A stretch of 34,743 nt of DNA from Sphaeroforma arctica JP610 (Eukaryota; Opisthokonta; Ichthyosporea; Ichthyophonida), in NCBI RefSeq assembly GCF_001186125.1, contig NW_014040503.1, forward strand, positions 17,183-51,925. Direction: 5' to 3'. Below are positions 10,123 to 21,258 of the stretch, piece by piece. Position 1 is the first letter of the stretch. The number at the start of each line of letters is the position of its first letter. The position numbers were made by a program, and so were the translations under genes. A model generated the notes under the pieces. It ran no database searches. It was given only the letters and a program-made list of their open reading frames with translations, and had not been told where the DNA came from.

Positions 10123-13100
10123 CTGTGCATTGCATGCAAAGAATGACACACAAGTCAATGAATGCAGCGACATAATAAATCTATAGTCGAAGTCCTATTA
10201 AATATATATGCACTGGCAAACACACTCGGACGGTACACACATGAGGCTAAATTGTGAAATTTCAGTTAATAATACTTATAGACGAGAGGAAGCGAGGGAG
10301 AAGGCGGGAGGGGGGAGGCAAACAAAGTCTTGCCACACTCAAAGTGTATCGAGAGTTGTTGGCATACGATCGCATAGGTAGCCACATATATCCACTACTA
10401 ACCGTGCAACCTTGTATGATACACCATGCGAACTCGCATTGTCAACTATACTTATCGCAATATACGCTCGAGCATACAAACTTACCAGCTTTGCCCTGAA
10501 AAACAACTGTTCTGCAATGGATAGCTCCAGTACTGAGTCGCGTTGGTATTTCGGGCCGTGTCGTCGGTAATTTCACTGCCACTCTGCTTGTAACTGGTGT
10601 CTTTGCAGCGCTCGCTGCCCCCACAGCGTTCAACGCATACGGGTCTCGCACTCGAGAACGATTGCATACCGTCACATCCAAGCTCGAATCTGTATATAGT
10701 GACGTATGTATTGCGAAAGTAGGATAAATAGCGAGTTGACTGATTTCAATTTCTGATCTCGAATAAATTCTAATACACCGTCGGCGTGTCTCGTGTCCGG
10801 TGCAAATCAGCAGTTTCGGAAGAGAAGTCGTGCCTCACGGGCACCATATTGATCTCTCTCTGCCCTCATCGCTTTCCTCGCTCAGTAATGTAGTTAAAGT
10901 CATATTATTCAGAGCAAACGAAGCGAGGCTGTAGCAGACATACACAGGGGTCTCAGTACTATCTAACACAATAATGATGCAACAATGGAATAACTTACGA
11001 AGTGGAGACATGTTCGCATCTGTACTCCCTCTGAGGCGTCCCAAGAAATTGAGAACTGCAAATTGGGACTGGGAACGGCCGCTGATACGCTCAGTCCATG
11101 AATTTTGCACTTGGTTTGCGCTCACTGCCTTGTCTTCAGTCGAGACTACAATGCGTGTGGTCACTATGCGTGTGGTCACTGCCTCTGATTTGTAACGCTT
11201 ACTCATAGCAGACTGTAAAAGCAGGAGCACGCGTACAATGGTTGATATATTAAGTTTATCTTGAATTCTTTTTTTATAGTGAAAGTCAATAAATAGGAAT
11301 TTTCATACCATGCAACAGCTACTGAGATTAGAAAAACGTTGAGTTTTCAGACATAAAGACACCACTAAACGTCAATTCCATGCTTTGCAAGTGTGAGGAG
11401 TGACACTATCGAACATCGAACCTATTCCCAAGCAAAACGTGCACATATGACATATATCTAAGGTGCTTCATTCCCAAATTCAGCAGGTAGAAACAAGCAG
11501 GGATAGGCATTAATCAAGATGACAAGAGTCAACCTTTAGGTTTACCGAGTCATTATGAACAGACTTTAGTCGATAATACGCACATGCTATCTACAAACTA
11601 AAGATACAATGTTGATCTATGATGCACAAACTGCTCACATATTGTATATATATACTACGATAAATGGATATGCAGATACGCACAGTCGACACGAGTATAA
11701 ACACCTGCACAGGTATACTCGCTGATCTCTTGAAAGGCTTTTCAACCAATCCCACTTCTGAACCAGAGACATCTTCGCCATCACTTAAACTCATTTCGGT
11801 AATCTCCATTCCTTGATCGAACAAATTTGCAGCGAAGTCCCAATGTACTTCGGCGGATTGCCTTGCAGATGCTTTCTGCTTTGCGCTCTTGCACCTAAAT
11901 CATCAAAATACATCAAAAAACATAATTTTTAAATCGGGACTTCCCAACTTTCGTAGCACAGCAACCACTCACTGCTCATACCTTTGAAGATATGCTCAGC
12001 ATAGTGTTCTGCGGACACTGCGTTTTCAGCGGTGTTAATTTTCTTTGCTCACCTGTTGTAGCTTCCGCGCCAGCGTTGTGGCCCAGGCACCCCTCAGAAA
12101 AATGAAATGACTGATAGACTACACGCCAACAACACATTTTCAACACTCGTAAAACAAAATAATATACATCCACAGCTAATAAATATTTGAGAGTGGACGC
12201 ACGATCAAGCAGTATGATACATATACATACTTTCTGTTGTGCAGCACAGCATGTAGCTTGTGTCTGTTGTAATGTGAACTGATATTTACATAGTGCACAA
12301 AGGGACTCGGATCCAAACACAAGGCTTGCGTGCTGGTGGCCGCGATGACTTTTGCTTCTATCTGCAATAACTCTCTTTCTCCCCACTCCTTCTGCGCAGC
12401 CTTTAGCGCGATTTCGTGCGCATAGCTGACCACATGCTGAAAAAGAAAATTGTGGTTGTTGATAAGCGCAGCACTTATGCGGGCCTAGTTCTACCTAAGA
12501 AGTAAAGCAAAGGAATAAACCGTGACGGACAATGCGTGCGGACACGTATGGAAGGTATTCTTGCATATAATTACAGGGCAGCAAACATATACGAGTGGTT
12601 CTCCGAACTTTAAAAGGATTGCATCTGTTTTTTTTCTCCACAAAATGAACTTACAAATATTCATAATCAAATGCATTTTACACTGTTGTGTTGGAAAATC
12701 TGGAAGCTTAGTGTACATCGTTATCCTTTTAGGCCTTCGTTATCACTTGAGGTAAAGCATTATTATCCCCAATCAAAGGTAAACCCACACTTTCGGTAGC
12801 TAAAATACTGAGCGCTGAGGCATGCGAAATTATACATTACCTAACATACCGGGCCTTGAATAAGCCAATAACACGAGGAGAAATGCTTAACAACGGTATA
12901 ATGGAAGGTGCTCGCTTGTGCTTCTACATCACACTGATCAATCAATGTTTTTCACTTTCCCGCAAATCTACTTCGACAAAATAAATACCAACATCGCTAT
13001 GAAACCCATACCAATGGTGTTGGCCTCAAGAATACACGCGAGACGGTGGGGGCAGGTAGATCCAATGCGCTCGGTTCGCGATGATCTCGAACTTCTACGA

Positions 13101-16100
13101 AAATACCGCCATTAACTCGCTGCAGTACGAGAGTGCATGTCAAATTTTTAATACGCCATATTGTACAATTACCAGTCGCCGTCAGCGCAAGAAGCAAAAG
13201 TTGCTAGAATGTACCCTTCGTGTCTTGATCAAAACTCTCTCCGTACAAAAGTGAGACGTGTGACTCAAGCTTGAGTCACACACTATAGCCTAGTACAACA
13301 TTGAAAATACCAAGATGATATCAAACTAACGATAGCGAAGATGTTCAACAATTTCGACATAGAAGCGTAAGGTTCAAACAGGCACATATCAAAACCGATA
13401 GAAGGCTGACACAGAAATGTAGAACGACAACTTTATGCGACAGAGGTGGCGCTAGTGAAGTTAAGAAGAAGTGATTCACTTCATGTCTCACGCTAATTAG
13501 GGAAACTTCTCCAAAATAGACCTGACCAAAAAGGCAAGTAGCGGCGTCGAGCGCTGTAGTATCGAGATATGGTATGTCATGCCTAAGACTGTACCGAAAT
13601 GTGAATACAACTCAAATCCGTCACAATGTCACAGCAAAAGATCAAATACGACAGTTTTTATGAAAAAAATGGCGTCTTTTGAAAACTGGGGGTACATTAC
13701 ACCAAGCATAATGAAAGTAAAAATAGAAATGTACCTTGACGCCGGGCAAGACGTCGATAAGTGATACGAGCTCCAAAGGGAGAGTACGATTGTCAATCGC
13801 ATCCAATAGTTCGTGGCTGCCGCGGTCGTATGGGAACACGACCCCGTCGGCTTTTTCGCCCAGACTATATCCCGAATAATACAGGTTGATGACACACGAG
13901 GTCTGCACCTATGTGTTGAAAATCAACAATGATTGTTCCTAATTGAGAATTGATGTTGAAAACTATATACATATCAATATGTACCTTCAATTATATTCTA
14001 TTTTCATACCGCTCTTGTGTAGGGAGTTTGATGAAAGGTAGCGGTCAAGAATGATTCAGATCATTAGAAACGCAAGCGATCAGATCTAAAATTTTCAATA
14101 GTCATGCTTTACAAAACTCATAGAAAAAACTGGATGATAGCGGTGTGTAAAGTTGAGAAATGTAATCCCGCTAGGTACTAGTATGGCGGACAACGATATG
14201 TGCGATATATCTATCATTTACCATGTATGAATCCGTGAACAACCTTACCTCCTTTACATTGCCGATGGCATCATATAAACCGGGACCAGGGGTAGTGAAT
14301 TTGAATTTTTCGGCAGAAACACCATTGATGGTCACTCCACCCTCTAGTGCGGCACCCCCTGCAGACCCCACAGCCGCTCGCGGTCCCGGAACACATGCGC
14401 TTTTCATCGCAGGACCTGCCCTATTTGCCGTGTCTGCGGTCGAACTGTCAGAACCACCGCCGTTCTTGTTGACTGTACCATATGAATTGACACTGCAACT
14501 TTCTCGCTCAGGTTGTTTAGATGACGCGATTGATGCACTTGTAGGGGCGGAAGAGGGCATGGAATTAGATTGGCCGTTGTGTGGCAGTGTGTGGGGATTT
14601 GTTTGGGCGGGGCTGAATGCTTGAGGTGGTGTGGTAGTGGGGGTGACACCGGATGTGGCTGTCAGCGTGTTTGCGCCGGGTTGCACTACTTTGGCTTGTG
14701 CGTATACAATTCCATCGGTAGTTTTCCCAGTTGGTGTCGCGTTACTCACGGCCCTGGCTTTGTCGGTGTTGAGTGGTATGGGGTTCATTGCTCCACTCAC
14801 AATTGCAGGATTATTCCCGCTGGTTACACGATTAGCATTGGAAGCCACCATGTTATTGGCACTACTACTAAGAATAGTATTAGCAGCATTACTGGTTGCA
14901 GGCTGTGTGGTGTATGCTGGATGGGTACTTTGAGTCTGACTGTGCGTATTTGATAATCCCGCACCGGTTTGCTTCTGCGTGCCCGAAACCTGTTCAGGGA
15001 ATGAATGCAGGATAGTTAGATTTGGTGATTTCAGAATATTTTGAATAGTTCACGCTATTCAGAAGTGCAGAAACAACATCGTTCAAATTTCGCTGGCATT
15101 CTTGAGCAGTATCCATCAAAGGGACTCTCGGCGAAAAGAATTATGAAAGAAGCATAAATTTGCAACAACCTCGACAATCATTTAGCGATAGTTCCACAAA
15201 CAGGTCCGATGATTTACCATCATAATCTTAAGGCTACTTCAGTAGAGGTAGATAATCACGAACTTACCTGGTACAAATTGCTGCCGACACCGGACACAGT
15301 CGAATCGATTGGCATATACACCCCAGCGAATGGACTGGCACCTCCTAGTACAGAACCTACGAGACCAGCGCTTAGGCTTTTATCACTAGGGCTAAAATTA
15401 TGTCCGGAATTGGTAGATTCGCAATCGCCGGCTTGTTGCTCGTGATCGTCTTGGACTAATGCAAGTGCATTGATGTGTTGTTGCAGATACTGAGCCTCTA
15501 ACAAGTCATACACATTGTCCTCCTCTATGACTTCGGTGCCAGCACTGGACATCATCGGCATAGTGGCCGTCCGATGCACCGTGCTCTCTGTGACTGTAAA
15601 CGAGTTTGTTTCAAAATCGACGCGATCTGCAATAAGTTTTAATTGATAGTTATTGTGTCACGATCGTAAATACTTCAACTCGTTTTGGTGCAAGAACGAG
15701 AAGAGCACCGCATCAATTCACTACAGACTAAGGCAATGCTTCTCAATGAGAACGAAGGACTCCGAGACAATTTGAAAAATACTATCCAGCCATACATCCA
15801 AATGTATACAATACTCAAAAGCACACAGCAAAGGCCTTCAGTGTGTTGATGCACAGCACAGGCACTCGCCGGTGCGATGTCAACACGAAAATGTGCAATC
15901 ACTTGGTCGCTTAACGCAGCAAACAGAGCGAGGCGCCTATCACCTGAAAATACACACACCATTACCCGCCAACTTTTTCGTATTGGCTTTTGAGACGACC
16001 GAAGAGGGGGCACAGCTGTCGACAGTACCCGCAGTTCTAGTGTGAGACTTGGTGGCTGCCCCACTAAAATCTGCATTGGCAATCTTCCGCAACGCATTTT

Positions 16101-19100
16101 TCCTTTGTATCCTTTCCAGGCCTATGGTTTGCACACGAGGAGACATTCACAAACCATCAGATAGTGTGAGGAGTTGATGGGATGATACTATTCACGTTTT
16201 ATATGTAGTACGTGTTGGCAGCTGTGTAGGTGATTGCGACACCAGATGGTAGCCATCAGTACATTGTATCTCGTACCCAGTGATGGATTTATGCATAGAA
16301 AAAAAAGGTCAATTCAAGTTCAGATGCGAGGCCATTCTTACACAATTGTAGAGTGATGTGATGTACTCCGCACCTAGGAAGGGCAATGGGTGCCAAGCCA
16401 GGCAAGCAGCATATGGGTAAACGATTTCCAGATCAAAGGTACAAGCAGCCAACTAAATTGCTACGTGATTTGTGACGTGGTATAAAAGTATCCTAAGCTA
16501 TTAGCTGTATGTGATGAAACGAGTTGCGGGATGCATTCTGTATGATCCATAAAAGTGATGGAAACTACGGATCCAAAAGATATACACGACGTACGCCTAA
16601 AAATGAATAGAGATACACTTCATTACCACACACGCGGTTCAAAATGAGTGGAAAAAGTAACAAATTTAAATCGACATTCGAGTATATAAATATATACACA
16701 TTTTTCATCAAATCCCTTCAGCGCCTCATCGACACAGTGAACTACGACCCCTAGGCCTAAAATACTCGAATACAACTTTTCATGCTTTTGTATATGGCAA
16801 ACGTCACCTTCTCGGACTTAGACAATAATTTCAACTGAATGGTGTAGTTATAAAAATGTTTGAATCAAACAACATTCATGCCAGTCGATATCTAACTAGG
16901 CTATAGATATCTTACGCACCAAACACATACCTCTCTCCATATTCGAATACACAAAACATATAGAACAAACACAAAAAAACTGTAATGCCAATTGAAGGGG
17001 AAAGTGACGCACCATCTTCTCTGAGCAAGCGGAAGTACGAGCGCATGTGCCAATCAGATGGAGGAGCGCTCATGCGCGTTTGATCCCTCAGCGGCTTTGT
17101 AAAATGCCTCAACCATTGCTGGCGATTGAACCGAAAAGGTGAAGATGCTTCGGCGAGGGATATACTATCGATGCTGAAGTCAGGGCGTTCTACCACCTGT
17201 TAGGGTGCGTGTGTAGAAGAACAATTACAATTAGCTCAGCACGGTGAAAATGCATGTAAGTATCGAGAAAAAAAAATCACCTGGCCATCGCGTCAGTGTG
17301 AAGGGACCCTACTAAATAATGGCAAAAACATACTCAATCCGGCTATGGTCATATACAGTTACAAGCTGGTGACAGACGACAAATTAATCAAATACTTTTA
17401 GTGGTCTATTGAGTGTTCTACTGACTCGGTCACCAAATGGTACTCAGGAAGTTGAGAAAGTTACGGAACTACCTCGAGTCAGCAGACGATTTAGGCTACA
17501 TACAATCCGGCCCAACATATATACCACGCTCAAGGTGTTGCCTATACTTATTTGCTGTATATACGAGAATCGAACAATGCGAGTAAGATTTACCTGAGAT
17601 ATCCTTGCAACACTGCCACCAGTCTGTATATTTTGAGTCAGGGGTGTTTTCTTACTGATCACCGAAGCAGGCGCCCTGCATTCTTTGCGTGCTGTTTGTA
17701 TTGTAAATCGTGCGGATGAGAGTCAAAGACGCGCAATGATGGAATCATGCCAGACAGAGGTACATGTGTGACTTGAGGATGCGGGGGATCGCAATCTGTG
17801 CCAAGAAAATGCGATGTGTTTAGATTCACATCGCGCATCAACTACAATTTTGATTATGGACCATTGAATGCCCATAAATCAGTCAAGCATCTAGCTGTAG
17901 ATATGGAGACGTTCATGAGCCACGTGCCAATTTGCGACCGTATACACATGATATCAAACAGACCTACACACAAGTACCGTGCAGCAGCGTACGTTACATT
18001 GATACGCATGAATATAAAGCTTTTGGAATACGTACAGAGCTAGCGATACGAGGCCTTCATGACTGATGGATTATTTAATATCTTTGATTCTCTACCAAAT
18101 TCGCTTTCAATTCAACCGAAAAATGAAACATTATACTTGCTATTAGATTCACATATGCGAGCCCATGGCGTCAAGACGAGAGTTGTATACAAATCATAGA
18201 CTGCTTGCCTTTCAGATAACATAAATTGTAAGTCCGTGTCCACAAAATATGTGTTGTCGCATTAGATAGCTAAATAGCGTTTTCAAATTCTCAATTCAGA
18301 CGAATGCATTCAGTTCAGACTGGAGCGTGTAGCGTCAAATCCGTAAATTTCATAATGTGTAACGGTAAACAATAGATACATGCATATGCTGCGCAGGCTT
18401 CGCACTAGTTTAACAGAAATTCTTGACACTGTAGCGGTAGATTCACTACGGTTTATACAGTGGCCAACATGAAAACGTAAAGATGAAGCCAATATTTCTT
18501 TGGGATATCATAGTCACAACTAAAATCATCGACGGCAAATCTGTAATCCCGAACGTATTCGACGTACTCAGTTTGTGATCGTATACGGCTACTATACTGT
18601 GTGTTCTTTCAGACAATGTTTGATTTTTTATGTAAATATCATTGTATTGTGGTCTGAGCCTACGTCACTCGCCACGTAGACAAATAACTAGTGAATGTGA
18701 AAGTAAATGTAGATAGGCATCAACAGGTTATATTTCGAACAACTACTATAAGGAAAAACTACATGTAAACGAACACAATAGAAAAAAAAATGCGACGTCG
18801 CAATATAACATAGTATAGACAACTCACCCTTCGCTCCGATGGAGGAGAATATAGTTTTCGATCTAATTTTGTTCGACTGCTTCCAGCGGAAATTGATAGT
18901 AATCTGTGGCCGTGTACGGACTTCTACCGGATCTTGTTTGACACCTATACCACCCGATTGCGATATACTTGGGCTGCTTTGTGACACACTTGAGCTAGGC
19001 TGCAATACACTTGGGCTAGGCTGCGATACACTCGAGTTGGGTAGTGATATACTTGTATTGATTGAGATTGGTCGAGATAAACTTGAGTTGGAACGTGGAA

Positions 19101-19341
19101 CACTTGAGTTGGCCTGTGATACGTTTGTATTGGTTGATTTGGACTGTGAAATGCTTGAGCTGAGTGGTTCAGTGGTCTCGGGTGAAACGCAAACCGGCAG
19201 CCAACTATGTGTTGCCTTGTGCTTCACTAGACCAGCTTTTGGTGTGTCTGTTTTAAAAATATTTTCACTTGTGTTGATCTGCGCTGCAGAAGCAGTCTCG
19301 GATGGTTGAGTACTCTCCATACTATTCTTGTGAGCGATCAT
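6416..19341 (-). CDS. SPT20: Spt20/SUPT20H-like SAGA subunit, 13 exons, 2,284 aa as modelled
   Basis: Homologue of Spt20 (SUPT20H/FAM48 in animals), a nuclear structural subunit of the SAGA histone-acetyltransferase coactivator. Exons 5' to 3': 19341-18828, 17691-17594, 17196-17013, 16121-15966, 15626-15268, 14989-14249, 13908-13735, 13119-13012, 12436-12231, 11894-11705, 11212-10999, 10689-10486, 10122-6416. All introns are GT-AG and in phase, and the total length is a multiple of three with a TAA stop. Family motifs seen: SCVINLYYSGYSL, LPLELVSLIDVLP, GGIFVEVRDHRE, VFLRPTPL and QALCLDPSPFV (about residues 685-847). A second conserved stretch, GLDIVLNRNSVYEGILRI to VMDFKKLYKLEG, lies near residues 1050-1110. 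It is about three times the length of human SUPT20H as I recall it, mainly through the last exon. Weakest points are the start ATG and the exon 1-exon 2 junction, whose acceptor has a poor pyrimidine tract. The family assignment does not depend on them. Confidence 0.85.
10486..11894 (-). other. SPT20: Spt20-like gene, exons 10-12
   Basis: Exons 11894-11705, 11212-10999 and 10689-10486 link the core to the last exon. Exon 10 starts with a basic run (CKSAKQKASARQ) followed by an acidic MEITEMSLSDGEDVSGSE. Exon 11 has a clear acceptor (CTGCTTTTACAG), a 15-base duplication giving TTRIV twice (11,150-11,181 on plus), and QFAVLNFLGRLRG, which may match the 'RLLDFLQKRKERK' region of animal homologues. 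Exon 12 ends TVVFQGKAG; its GTAAGT donor joins exon 13 in phase 1 inside the second conserved block. Confidence 0.75.
12231..13908 (-). other. SPT20: Spt20 family core domain, exons 7-9
   Basis: Exons 13908-13735, 13119-13012 and 12436-12231 encode residues about 685-847. Exon 7 gives VQTSCVINLYYSGYSLGEKA and LPLELVSLIDVLPGVK. Exon 8 gives RVNGGIFVEVRDHREPSALD and ends FLRPTPL. Exon 9 gives WGERELLQIEAKVIAATSTQ and ALCLDPSPFVHYVN. These line up in order with SUPT20H motifs I remember: LVVNLYPGNEGYSL, LPPILVDLLEK, CVIAEIRDYRQ, ILLRPT and EPLCLDPS. Reading across the spliced junctions recovers this order with no gaps, which is the main support for the gene model. Confidence 0.9.
13258..13281. 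repeat. Perfect 24-base palindrome in Spt20 intron 7
   Basis: The palindrome is centred on AAGCTT. Its inner part is TGACTCAAGCTTGAGTCA and three more base pairs on each side match. It contains two TGACTC half-sites in inverted orientation, as bZIP-type factors favour, but a fold-back remnant is equally possible. A smaller palindrome (GAAGTGATTCACTTC) lies in the same intron at 13,468-13,482. Confidence 0.75.
14249..17691 (-). other. SPT20: Spt20-like gene, exons 2-6: divergent N-terminal part
   Basis: Five exons (17691-17594, 17196-17013, 16121-15966, 15626-15268, 14989-14249) encode residues about 172-684. Exon 3 carries the most ordered-looking stretch, FRFNRQQWLRHFTKPLRD, followed by WHMRSYFRLLRED. 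Exon 4 is basic (ERIQRKNALRK). Exon 5 has an acidic patch (EVIEEDNVYDLLEAQYLQQH). Exon 6 is Ser/Thr/Pro/Ala-rich and ends FKFTTPGPGLYDAIGNVKE. Donors are GTAAAT, GTGCGT, GTAATG, GTAAGT and GTAAGG; each junction keeps frame. I recognise no named domain here; the position upstream of the Spt20 core is where animal and fungal homologues have variable sequence. Confidence 0.75.
17798..18043 (+). pseudogene. Cdc14-like phosphatase N-terminal fragment, antisense in Spt20 intron 1
   Basis: The frame reads INYNFDYGPLN, then about 25 residues, then IHMISNRPTHKYRAAAYV and IKLLEY. Cdc14 phosphatases have the same spacing in their N-terminal (DSPn) domain: FGPLN, about 26 residues, then IVHYTS, KRANAAVLI and a hydrophobic end. 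The frame stops at TAG (18,041-18,043), but the next codons read RYEAFMTD, resembling the following PEEAY segment, so the stop looks like decay. No catalytic HCKAGxGRT motif, no PFRDA motif and no other Cdc14 exon were found nearby. A possible acceptor (TGTTTAG) precedes it at 17,822. Most likely a pseudogene scrap; a live exon of a broken-up gene is less likely. Confidence 0.42.
18828..19341 (-). other. SPT20: Spt20-like gene, exon 1: Ser-rich octad repeats and basic end
   Basis: This exon encodes about 171 residues. It begins MIAHKNSMESTQ, with a second in-frame ATG seven codons on. The middle (plus-strand 18,950-19,165) is a degenerate repeat of about eight residues, 24 bases, built on S-x-S-x-x-P/Q units such as SSVSQPSP. 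The end is basic (NFRWKQSNKIRSK). The donor after AAG-G is GTGAGT, phase 1. Upstream of the ATG the frame stays open to a TACTAAT-CAG string near 19,357, so this could instead be an internal exon whose upstream partner is not visible. Joining it to exon 2 is the least certain splice of the model. Confidence 0.6.
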
Positions 19342-19638
19342 AACATACTGTACTTGCTGATTAGTATAGAATTGCAGTAGACATAAACTCGTTCAATCTC
19401 CTCATCGCACAAACAAATATCAATCGATCAATACACAGATCAAGTATGTGTAGACATAGTGCTGTATTTAACAAAAAAATATTTGTTCAGGTTGTTTGGG
19501 GAACATGCCTGCCCGCCAAAAAAAAGAGAGGAAGCATTGTTGTATTTTTTGAACAAAAATATTAAATAATCGCAAAATCGTTAAGCTAAAAAGCCCAGTG
19601 CGTGTGTACTCGGTCAAACATACTCGTCTACGTGTCAC

Positions 19639-19757
19639 TCACACACACACACACGCGCACGCTCCCACATATGCATATGTATACATATTATATAAATGCG
19701 ATGCACATATATATCTATATCTATATCTATATCTATATTTTTATTTATCTTTATCTT

Positions 19758-19827
<70 letters not shown>

Positions 19828-20035
19828 CGTATATGTATATGTATATGTATATGTATACGTATATGTCTATGTACATGTATATGTGCAAGTAAAAATATAA
19901 GTATAGGAATATGTACATGTATATATATATGATGCGGGTATATATATATATATATTTATATTTATATTTCATCATTATTTTTAGATTTATTTAAATTTTT
20001 CTATTTATATATATATATATGTATAAGGCTATGTA

Positions 20036-20090
<55 letters not shown>

Positions 20091-20092
20091 GC
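19639..20092. repeat. Compound microsatellite (CA, TATC, TATATG, TA)
   Basis: A CA run at about 19,639-19,656 is followed by TATATC units, then a long TATATG hexamer array at about 19,757-19,882 and TA runs to about 20,088. Open frames through it are repeat artefacts. It sits between the divergent Spt20-like gene and the plus-strand genes. Confidence 0.95.
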
Positions 20093-21258
20093 ATACATAC
20101 ATGACCAAGGCTTGCACGAAATCTTGAATATTAACCAGGGGTTGTCGAAAGTAACATCAAAAACCTGAATATGTAGACCAAGGCTCAGTATATGGTGAGA
20201 TATACCGTGTTGGCTAGCAAATGTATAAAAATTCGTAAGCTTGTGAATATGTTTTGATACATGTTACAAATCCCCAAAATATTGTGTATATATATCGTAG
20301 CTGTATATTCTCTTGGATATTCTCATATGAAATACTGAATACGAATTTAAAGAAGTACAATTGCCAAGGCAATGGGAAGAGAGCAAGAAATTAAAACAGG
20401 CACTTTGTAGGTAGGTATACATTTGGGTTTCCTCGAAGGAATAACCACACTAAGATGCGTATTTTTATATGTTTTTGTTGAATATCGTATTCGAGAATCC
20501 TACGATAGAGTGGCAAGAAGAGATCTACATATTAAAATCAAGTTATGCTAAGAGAACAATTATCTTTTATCTTCCCAATTGATTGTAGTTGGAAGGACTG
20601 ATAATTTTTCTGTATATGTATATACGTGCACAAGGCGGTGCAACGATTGTCATAATATACCTCACCCACATCACAGCACTTATACCGCTGGGGGAAAAAT
20701 AGGAAAATTGAGGGATACTTATTTACACATATTCGAATATTTACAAATGTACATACGTATGAACCAAAAAAAATTAAAAAAATAGTGAAGGTTCCCAATA
20801 TGTGAAAAAAAAGCTGATCAAACCCGATTTCTCGTCACACGTGTTGTGAGAACAATAATATATTTTTTTTTAAATAAGTTATAAGAAAATAAATCTTGAC
20901 CCTATAACCCTCTATTTTTGTTTTATTTTAGGAGGCTGTGCCTAAAAAGGCAAATACATAGGCTCCAAAAATAAGAAAGCAAGAAAACGGACGAGTCCGT
21001 ACTCCGTACGACAATCCATTGAAGAGTATTTTGGCTATGAGTAACCTCTTTTTTATATATAAAAAATAATTCCATAAACATACGACAGTTGTATTTACGA
21101 AAATTTAAAAAAAAAATGCCTACTTTTACTAAAATATATGAACAAAAAATCTTCGTTTTCGTCGTGGAGACGAGGACTCTTATGAGTCTCCTCTCGGTGG
21201 TATATTTACTGACGAGAGGTAGTGCACAAAATACATTCGCAAGAAGTAGACAACTATC
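20093..21258. other. AT-rich spacer upstream of the membrane-protein gene
   Basis: Mostly AT-rich with poly-A/T runs. Short protein-like patches occur on the plus strand: LPRQWEESKKLKQALCR near 20,355-20,408, followed by a GTAGGT donor, and RKRTSPYSVRQSIEEYFGYE before a stop at 21,043. Splice sites joining them are weak, so no gene is called. A good pyrimidine-rich acceptor (TTGTTTTATTTTAG, ending about 20,931) might belong to a 5' UTR intron of the downstream gene. Confidence 0.3.

Noticed and set aside
6416-11206. Exons 11-13 as an independent gene starting at ATG 11,206
   Set aside because: A strong acceptor lies six bases before that ATG and joins exon 10 in phase, and exon 13 carries a block expected downstream of the Spt20 core. 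One gene is the simpler reading, though an internal promoter is possible.
19598-19975. Open frames with YVYVYV / MYMYMY / ICICIC translations
   Set aside because: They are readings of the TATATG microsatellite, not genes.
21160-21200. Imperfect hairpin (GAGACGAGGACTC / GAGTCTCCTCTC) before the membrane-protein gene
   Set aside because: The stem is short with bulges; not convincing as a regulatory structure.
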